Positions 1 through 8,102 of a stretch of DNA of 10,794 nucleotides are shown piece by piece. Below the pieces are notes generated by a model. That model saw only the letters and a program-made list of their open reading frames with translations, had not been told where the DNA came from and searched no databases. Source of the DNA: Hemicentrotus pulcherrimus (lineage: Eukaryota; Echinodermata; Echinoidea; Camarodonta; Strongylocentrotidae); the NCBI GenBank assembly GCA_003118195.1, contig BEXV01000223.1:80859-91652 (forward strand), in the 5' to 3' direction. The stretch's first letter is position 1. Every line of letters begins with the position of its first letter. The position numbers and the translations under genes were made by a program.

Positions 1-5
1 TTTTA

Positions 6-37
6 AAGCTAAAATCAAATTTGAAGCTAAAATCAAA
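6..37. repeat. Two-copy direct repeat, 18-bp period
   Basis: AAGCTAAAATCAAA occurs at 6-19 and 24-37. Confidence 0.75.
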
Positions 38-250
38 CTTGGACCTTTGCAGGAATTATAAATGTCACGTATGTCCTATCTGTTAAATTTAAAGGGCCCA
101 TGACATCAAAATACAAGTGTATTCCTGTTGGTGTGCAGTCCTGCATACAACTCATATTTTGATACGTAAACTTCTGAATTGGTTTTGTAGATTTTTAAAT
201 ATTTTTTGAAATATTTGTTTTTCAATAGCAACATACAAGTTGCTATGTCA

Positions 251-430
251 GACATGCTGTAGCTGATTGAATCTTTCCGCAGCACAAAACGTACGACCAT
301 TCGGTACAAGGATCTGAAAATCAGGCTTTTTAATTAAACGAACGTGCTCGCTAAATTCGATTCGACCACAGACAGTCATTATTTTCCCACAAAAAGACAA
401 TTCCAAGCCCTTTTGTTTTGAGGGAAGTTC
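251..430 (-). other. Short open frame of uncertain status near the left edge
   Basis: A 60-codon stretch between in-frame stops, ending at TGA 250-248, reads in part GKIMTVCGRIEFSEHVRLIK and FQILVPNGRTFCAAERFNQL. The mixed composition looks more protein-like than the AT-rich surroundings and the DNA has several CpGs. It could be the last exon of a downstream gene, a decayed transposon fragment, or chance. I do not recognise the family. Confidence 0.2.
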
Positions 431-2084
431 TCAATTAGAATTATCTTTCAAATGCTGTAGGAATTTAACCTTTTCAAAATTTTGGGGCCTGTAAATGGGA
501 CATAGAACCTAAAATGCTGCCTCTCCCTCAATCACACCCAACCGTCCTCATTCATCTCTTGTGTTTCTATCATTGTACACTCTAACTCTGCATCTCTTCA
601 TCATCATTTGCTTAACCTTATTCTCTTCTTTGCTCTTTCCACAGATGAGTTTTAATGGTGTATGGTTTTCACTATACAAATTTTTTATTGTACCACTAAA
701 ACAATTCTTGAGTTAAATATAAGAAAGAAAACAGTTCTATGTCATTATGTACTTTTACAGAGAACAACATTTCATTAGAATTATTGATCAATACATTTAC
801 TAGCCAATTACTATAAAACAACAAACCTCAAAGAATAAGAAACTTGCAGATGTTCATGTTTCAAATTGATTAAATTTGGTTTCTGAAAAGTGTTCTATAA
901 ATACCATGTATTATTACAATAATTATTACTGAAATACTGAATTTTTGTATAGGTTTCTTGCTGAACAATATTTGAGGAGAATTAAAGTCATTTAAATCTT
1001 CACAGAAGTTGGCCAGAGTGAATCAAAGTAAGCAGAACAAATGAGTAACAGTGCAAGATAAATCGGACAGGGAAAAAGAAAGTTTATTTACCATCTCAAA
1101 GGATACAGATAATCTCCAACTTGCAGTTAGGTTATGGTGTGCCTGTGTCATAGCTACAATACTCTACTTGTTATGCGTTAAAAATTAATAAAAACCCTTT
1201 CATTAATATCTATCACGGAATAGACATACTGTCATATGATGTAATTTCTTTTAATATTCTGTCTGATTCAGACCTATCACATACTCTCAATGAAGGGGTT
1301 AATGACCCTGTATGCTTTTGAAAAATATATGGTGTTACAGCACAGGAATCACCAGTGATTTATCAAAACAAGCTTAGCAAATCTTTTCATGCCTAACAGA
1401 AATTTAAAAAGTTAATAATTATGTCCAGTTGATCACAGGTTGTGAATGATTCTGTAGAATACTATAATTAAGGTGTTTTCATGGTTCATGTTTCTCAGGC
1501 ATACATTTATGTTCTCAGGCATACATAAAGTTGAGACTATTTTCCTTCAGACTGCATTATGGATCTTTCCTTTGATGATAGAAATTCAAGAGAAAATGGC
1601 AATTAAATAAACAGTCTCTGATTGTTTTTGTTCATCGAATCAGGGTCATAATTTATAGGTTAACATAAGTAAACTTAGGATGTGATAGGATGTCATATTT
1701 CATGAGGTCACATGTTTTGTACAATGTACCGTACTTACAAGTCAGAAACAATTGATGATTTAATTTTGCAGTCGGCTGACAACAGGTACCAGGAATTATT
1801 GGATAGCTGACTGGCTAACAAAGTATTCTCAAGATGAAAACAAAAGGAGGGACATAAAAACCCAAACAATAAAAATAACATAAACACATAGTGGATTGAA
1901 CACATAAGCACCAAATGTTTTAACAAATTCAAATGCAGTTTAACAGTTTAAATTAGCTAACACAAATGGAATACAAACTTGTCGCAGAGTTCAGAAAAAT
2001 ATGAGAAAGAAAATCTGGTTCTCAGACACAAGATAGCTCACTTTTAATAATGGGGTTTGTGCTGGTCACATCACATGATAATGA
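431..2084. other. Intergenic or downstream sequence without recognised gene
   Basis: AT-rich on both strands with only short open frames, none of which looks coding. It holds a pyrimidine-rich tract on the plus strand (about 511-644, ending CTCTTTCCACAG), the 1492-1526 direct repeat, and a second minus-strand AATAAA at 1088-1083. Confidence 0.6.
1492..1526. repeat. Two-copy direct repeat, 20-bp period
   Basis: TTCTCAGGCATACAT occurs at 1492-1506 and again at 1512-1526. Small tandem duplication in downstream DNA. Confidence 0.8.
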
Positions 2085-2090
2085 TTTATT
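2085..2090 (-). promoter_or_regulatory. Candidate polyadenylation signal AATAAA
   Basis: Plus-strand TTTATT reads AATAAA in the gene's direction, about 220 nt after the stop codon. It is the first canonical hexamer downstream of the CDS. The downstream sequence is not clearly GU-rich, so support is moderate. Confidence 0.45.
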
Positions 2091-2312
2091 CTGGAATGGC
2101 CACCAGAGGAAAAATACAGGCAAATTCGGTTTAAGTCCTTTGTAAAAAAATATTACCAAACAAAAAAGAAAATATTATCCTTCTTGTCCTTGTCACTATT
2201 CTACAATACATTACTAACAAAACGTGTCAGACATGGGTTTTATCATAATAGCCTTTGCCTAAAACTTCCTCCTTATTTTCATCCACCTAAGTAAGCCTTG
2301 AAAAATATGCCA
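2085..2312 (-). other. SMARCE1: Probable 3' UTR of SMARCE1
   Basis: Non-coding sequence directly after the TGA, ending near the first AATAAA on the minus strand (2090-2085). Cleavage would be expected some 10-30 nt further, around 2060-2070. The border is inferred; an alternative AATAAA lies at 1088-1083 and would give a longer UTR. Confidence 0.5.
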
Positions 2313-2632
2313 TCATTCCTTCTGGATTTCATTCTTGCTTTCCTCTTCTTTTGATATATCATCCTTGGCTTTTACTTCTGATCCAGCTTTCTCATCCTCT
2401 GCCTTTGCTCCCTCTCCATTACTTATTTCCATCAAGTCTTTCCCTATCCCTTCCTGAACCACATCTTTGGGTGTTTCTTCTGTCGGTGTTCCTCCCTCCT
2501 TAGGCTTTTCCACTGCAGCATCAGGTGTTTCTTTCTCTTCCTCTGTTTCATCCTGGCTAGACTGGCTCTCCTCTGGTGACTGAAGTAATGCATCAAGGTG
2601 ACCCTGGAACTTCTTAGGTTTGCGAGGAGAAT
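2313..2632 (-). CDS. SMARCE1: SMARCE1 coding exon 10, acidic C-terminal tail and stop
   Basis: 320 nt of coding sequence after acceptor GTTCATCCACAG (AG at 2634-2633), ending at TGA 2315-2313. It starts by completing a split Asp codon: [20 protein letters not shown], then a long Glu/Lys/Asp-rich tail with repeated EEET/KEE-like patches ending NEIQKE. Vertebrate SMARCE1 also ends in an acidic low-complexity tail, so charge rather than sequence seems conserved. Confidence 0.9.
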
Positions 2633-5600
2633 CTGTGGATGAACAATTTAAGTAATGTTCATTTGATGAAAACCTACAAATAAGGACATATATGCAATTA
2701 ACTGTAGATGAGCTTCCATTGCTAAAAAAATGACCTTACAAGAAACCAGTTTACCTTCCTACTACTGTGAAAGTTTCAACCTCTGAAGCAACACTCATCA
2801 TAAAAGCAGAGATACCAGATTGTGTAACTCCATTCAGGGCCATTATTTTCCACACAAACTACTAAAAGCCTGAAAATTCCTAGATGCTAAAGAGGTGATA
2901 GGGCCTGAAATTAGGCAAAGGCCAGAAGACTGGCATAGTATATCAATAGAGAGTCTTACCTTTCTTCTGTGATGAAGAGGAGGAGTAGGAGCTGGCCTTT
3001 GCAGCCTGTTCTACAGCAGGTTCCACATGCTGAGGGGGCATTGGACCAACATCCTGCTGGCTCTCCTGGACCGGTTTGATGCCTGGTACATCACTGGGAG
3101 GTCTGCGCAAGACTTGTGTGTTTGGCATCGGTACTGCTTGAACCTACATACAATACATAGAAAGATGACAACAGTTAGGATACTGTTTATAATTTATTTC
3201 CAACAACGCAAAATTCAGAATGAATTGAATACATGTAATCAGGTGCTTCTTAGCTTAAACGTTCACAACTTATTAGAAATCAAGCCAGAGATTACTCAAG
3301 ATGAAACCCATTGGGGATTCATTAAAAGTGAAAACCGTTTGAAACCATCATACCCGCTAGCCATTCTTGGTCAGAAATGTCATCCACAAAGCAAAACAAA
3401 AGTGGGGGGGGGGATCCAAGTTTGACTTGTGTACACATCTTTTTTTACACAATCAGTGTGTAGGCAACTTCCTCAAGTTCACTTAATTTTACAAATGTTT
3501 TTTCTTTTACTTATTCAAGTATTTTCTTCCAGAATTAAGCAAACTGTTCGGAATATTCATTCCCATTTTCTCATGATGTCATTAAAAAAAAAAAGTACAC
3601 TCAAGAGCGATCTTTTATCAATCACATCGCATATATGCAATAATATATATATATAATAATAATAATAACCATACAATCAATGAATACAAAAATCCTAAAA
3701 AACACAAGATGAAGAAGGGCTGTACCTGAGAAGCCAAGACTGGTTGTGCAGCAGCATGTGAGAGAAACTTGGCTGCCAATACAGGCCTTTGGCCAGCAGC
3801 CCAAGATTGTGAATAGTCTGGGAACATCAGCTCATCCCATTTGATCTCAACCTTCTCTGCACACAGCTGTGAACATGACAAGAGAGAAAAAAAAAGTAAC
3901 ATTATTACATACAAGCAAAAAGATGGAGATTTTGAATAACTTAATCTCCTTTGTCATTGGCAGGTAAAGAAATTGAGATTTGATCAATGAGTTTGTACTC
4001 ACAATTGTTGCTTCACTTCTCATAACAGAAAGGGGCAACCTCTTTGTGAAGTGTAATCCCATGGAATGTATCTTCATGCCAAATTAAACAATGAAACAAG
4101 CAAAGAAAGGCAAAATTCCACATTCACAGGCTTATCTATGATAATTCTATTAAAAACTTGGTAGCAAAGAAGGTGTTAAAGGTAAAGACCAGTAATGGTC
4201 ATGCGATTGCATTGTGAAAGAAACGTTGTGGAATCGATCAGAAAAGGTTGATCATCTAGCATCTGCAAGGTTCTGGAATCATCAAAATGATAAGAAATTT
4301 GGCCCATTCTTCGTAAAGTTACAAGCACTATACACAGAAAGATGTATATGGGACTACCCTATATTTCTCACAGACTATGAGAGAAACAAATTTACCAAAT
4401 ATATGAATTAGTAGGCGGTTTCCCGGCAATTTTTTTTATCATCATGTATTAGTCAAAACATATTCTTTCACATGATTGGTAATGAGAGCTTCCATTTCAT
4501 TTTTTAAAATTGGGGCGTTTCCAATACTGGTCTTTACCTTTAAGCAGCACTTGAATTAGAATTACACTCTTACTTATATCTCCCTTCCCTGTAATATCAC
4601 AAAGGGACTAAACATAATTGGGGAGAAAAACTTGTCCACTGCTGTCACTTCACATAAAGTTCGGCTTTTGGAGATAAAGACTATATATTATTAATACTTT
4701 AGTACACATTCTAGGGAAATGTATAATGTTGCTTTGAATTCTGGAAATGGAAGCAACAGAACACTTTTTGATTCAGTTTTATACATTTAAAATATTGACA
4801 ATCACTTTTAGCTAGATCAGTATCATCATGCCAAATCGATGGCAAGAAAGTTGTTGAAACAAAATTTTTGGGAGGTAACTTCTTAAATTGTATATTTTGT
4901 AACATACAATGTTTAAGAATCTATGCTTGGTTACACAAACACTTTCCTGTAAAACTGGTATAACACCTCTCACTATGGAGCCAGGGAGTGTCAATTCTGA
5001 CAGATATGGCATGATACAGACATCAATGAAGTGCAACACAATGTTAACCCGGTGCCTGATGTATAATTTGAGGATGTTCTCACCTTTTTCATCTCAGCAG
5101 TGAAGTTCTCACTGCACTCAACAAACTTTCGTTTCTTGCCCTGGTACTTTTCTTCGATGAGTTGCAACTCGGCTTCCAGCTTCTTCTGTTGAGATTAAAG
5201 AAAAAGATATAGATAAGTCCATTTCAATAATAGTCAAAAGATGTTCAACTTCTCCAAAGCTAAATTGTGGGAAAACTGAAATAGATAAATAGTATAATTC
5301 AGTGCATGTTTTTATTTTGAGCAGTATTTATAGTCTTCTGTAAATATAATAATATCAATATTTGCAAATTTTATTCCATCACCTGGAAAAAGCTGAATTT
5401 CAAGAGTTACCACATATTTTTCACGATATAAAATGCAGCACATTCACATCTGTGGCACAATAAAGCTGCTGATCTGAAAACTATACTTACTCTTCCTGTA
5501 TCCCGCAGTTTCTCAAAAGAACCTGTGTCTGATCCCCTACCCAACTCTAGTGTCCAATAATCATATGAAACATGTATCTGAACTAACATTAAGTAACAGT

Positions 5601-8044
5601 TTAATGCTGTTCTATAGCAGATTTAATGCAACTGGGCCTTCAATAAATCAGAGGTACACATTCAGCCAGGTCTACCACAGGCCTCTTTCAAAATCATTGG
5701 CTTAGAGTCTGTCAAATCAAATTGATTTACTGACCTGATGTACTTTGAGAGATTGGACCTGTCTCTTCAAGATCTGCATGCGTTGGTCAGTAACGACAGT
5801 CCTAGGGTCAGGTACCACAGCATCACTGAAGATCTCATTGATTAAGCGATGGTTACGCTGGAACCGAGCTGCTGCAATATGCTTTACAGAATACCCATCC
5901 TCTTGATCTAGGATTAGGAAGAAAATAAGGATGAGCCATTTATAGACTGAATACTAGGGAAGTACAAGGATTTCACAATATATGTTATAAGACCAATACC
6001 ATGGTTATAAATAATTATAAGCGAAGCTTGAAATAAAAAGCTCCTAAATAATGATATTTATTTTTTGATTGATTGATAGATCTGACATTTGTTTTACCTT
6101 GGACGTGGGCTTAATGTTCTGTTTCTATGTAACGACAAGTTCTCAGATTGTCAAACAATAACAGACTATTTCTAACATATTCCTGATCATTCTTCCATGA
6201 CTGTGACGATCTGGATATGTTGTGCTTTTTAAATGTCTGCATTATTATCATTACTAAGATATGGCCATGACAAAACAAGCTAAAGCTTTCAGTTGAAAAT
6301 ATATTAATATTCTTGTATCTGCCCAGTAACAGTGACTGTAATGTAGAAAGGTCTTCTTAGAAAATTTAGTACCTGTATGTTTAAAGAGCAATCCATCCCG
6401 TAGCCTTTGTTCTGATGCACTATTCTTGTACAGTGTGCGTACTTATGGCAGAACTAATCATATGCAATTACTTACTTATGGGTCAATGATATTCAGGGCT
6501 CGACACTAACAGGCACCGTGACACATGAGTATCGAAAATCTAAGCCTGGACTCTCGAAAGTTTGAAGTTTTTACATAGGGTTAGTATATATAAACTGTAA
6601 GAAGTTCAATCCCCCCGTCCAAAAAAGTTTGCAAGGAGCCCTGGGCCGGTATTAAATTCAATTCTTAGAATAAGTAAGAAATTTACTAAGTAAATTACTA
6701 AGCTAAGAACTTTACTTATCTCGTATTAGAATCGCATTTCAGACTTTTACAAACGTAAGACAAAATCTCAGTAAAATACTTGCTGATAAGCATTGTGACA
6801 TCACACGGTTAATCCAAAGTAACGTGCTTTTATGGGTTGCAATAAATGCACAAAAATATAATTGTGTGCAGGTTATGATACTGCGTTAGAAAGCCATATA
6901 CCTGCCAATCAATGCCTCTAAATAATTGGTTGAAGTCCGGTAGGGAGCTATATTAATATTTAGAGTAAAACATTTAGCCAAAAGATTGAACCGAATACCA
7001 AAATTGGCTAAGTATTTTATCTAAGCCGAAGACTGAGTAAAATACTCATATTTCAAACGTAAGTATTGAATTGAATACCAGCCCTGGATATTAACTTACC
7101 ATCATCATCCTCAGCAGCTTGCATACTCATTCTTGGTTCTGATTTGATAGCACCATCCATCTCAGACTCCTGCTCTATGGCCTGCTGAGCTGTAAATAGA
7201 TAAATACATTCACATCACATGAGAGCAATATCTCTGATATAAAGAACAAGTGGCATATCATCATTCAAAATTGCTGAAATTAACTTTGTATTAAAGAGTA
7301 CAAGATCAATGATGTTCTGACTCTAAGCAAATGAAATGTTACCATCATCATCCTCAGCAGCTTGCATGCTCATTCTTAGTTCTGATTTGATAGCACCATC
7401 CATGTTGTAAATTGGCCTGTATGTTAAACATACAGGCCAATTTACAACATAGAAGTTAACATTACACAACCTGTAAATAATGGTTTTGTATACAATTTAT
7501 CTACCCTGGGAGTTATTACATGGTTGTGAATAGTTTGGCGAATCCCAGTGGACTGAATAATTCAGTACTTCCTCAAGTGTTTTGGTACTCATCTTTAAGG
7601 ATTATTGAAGTTGGGGACAAGCACTTAATACTTAAATGTTAATTACCCTAAAAAGGGACAAAGAATATTTATAATAACATCAAGAAATTGAAGGTACCTT
7701 TTCCTTTAGCCACCATCCATGCTTGATAAGCTGGTGAGTTGTGATAAGACTTCAGCGCTCTGTTGTACTCCTCCTGTGAACATCATTAAAATTAATCAGT
7801 CAAGATCAAGGATATTCATTCCCTACCAACATCTCTGAGAAGTTTGGACACATCCTCTGTTGAGAGCCCTAAGGGCCCTTCTGGCTCTCAGCATATGTAT
7901 GTATTACTTTGCACAGGTTCTGAAGAGAATCAAACCATTTTTTTGGTTTACATGTTGATAACATATTGATCACTAAGGTGATGAATCTTGAGTCAAGTTC
8001 TGTCTGTACATGGAAATCATTCTAAAGGTATATATATATATATN

Positions 8045-8102
<58 letters not shown>

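Larger units (their letters stand above)
5908..7099 (-). other. Intron between coding exons 5 and 6
   Basis: 1192 nt, phase 1, GT-AG. The 6494-7086 composite element fills half of it; 5908-6487 holds nothing I recognise. Confidence 0.85.
7190..7697 (-). other. Intron between coding exons 4 and 5
   Basis: 508 nt, phase 1, GT-AG (GTACCT donor). Contains the duplicated exon 5 fragment and the perfect palindrome; the remainder is AT-rich without recognised features. Confidence 0.87.

Noticed and set aside
3027..3425. 132-codon plus-strand open frame
   Set aside because: Its first part is the antisense of coding exon 9 and the rest is intron; no recognisable protein.
4214..4411. 65-codon plus-strand open frame
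   Set aside because: It sits within the 360-bp TTAA-flanked MITE; such elements do not encode proteins and it has no transposase motif.
4812..5103. Overlapping open frames on both strands beside coding exon 7
   Set aside because: Intronic, short, mutually overlapping and without domain signal.
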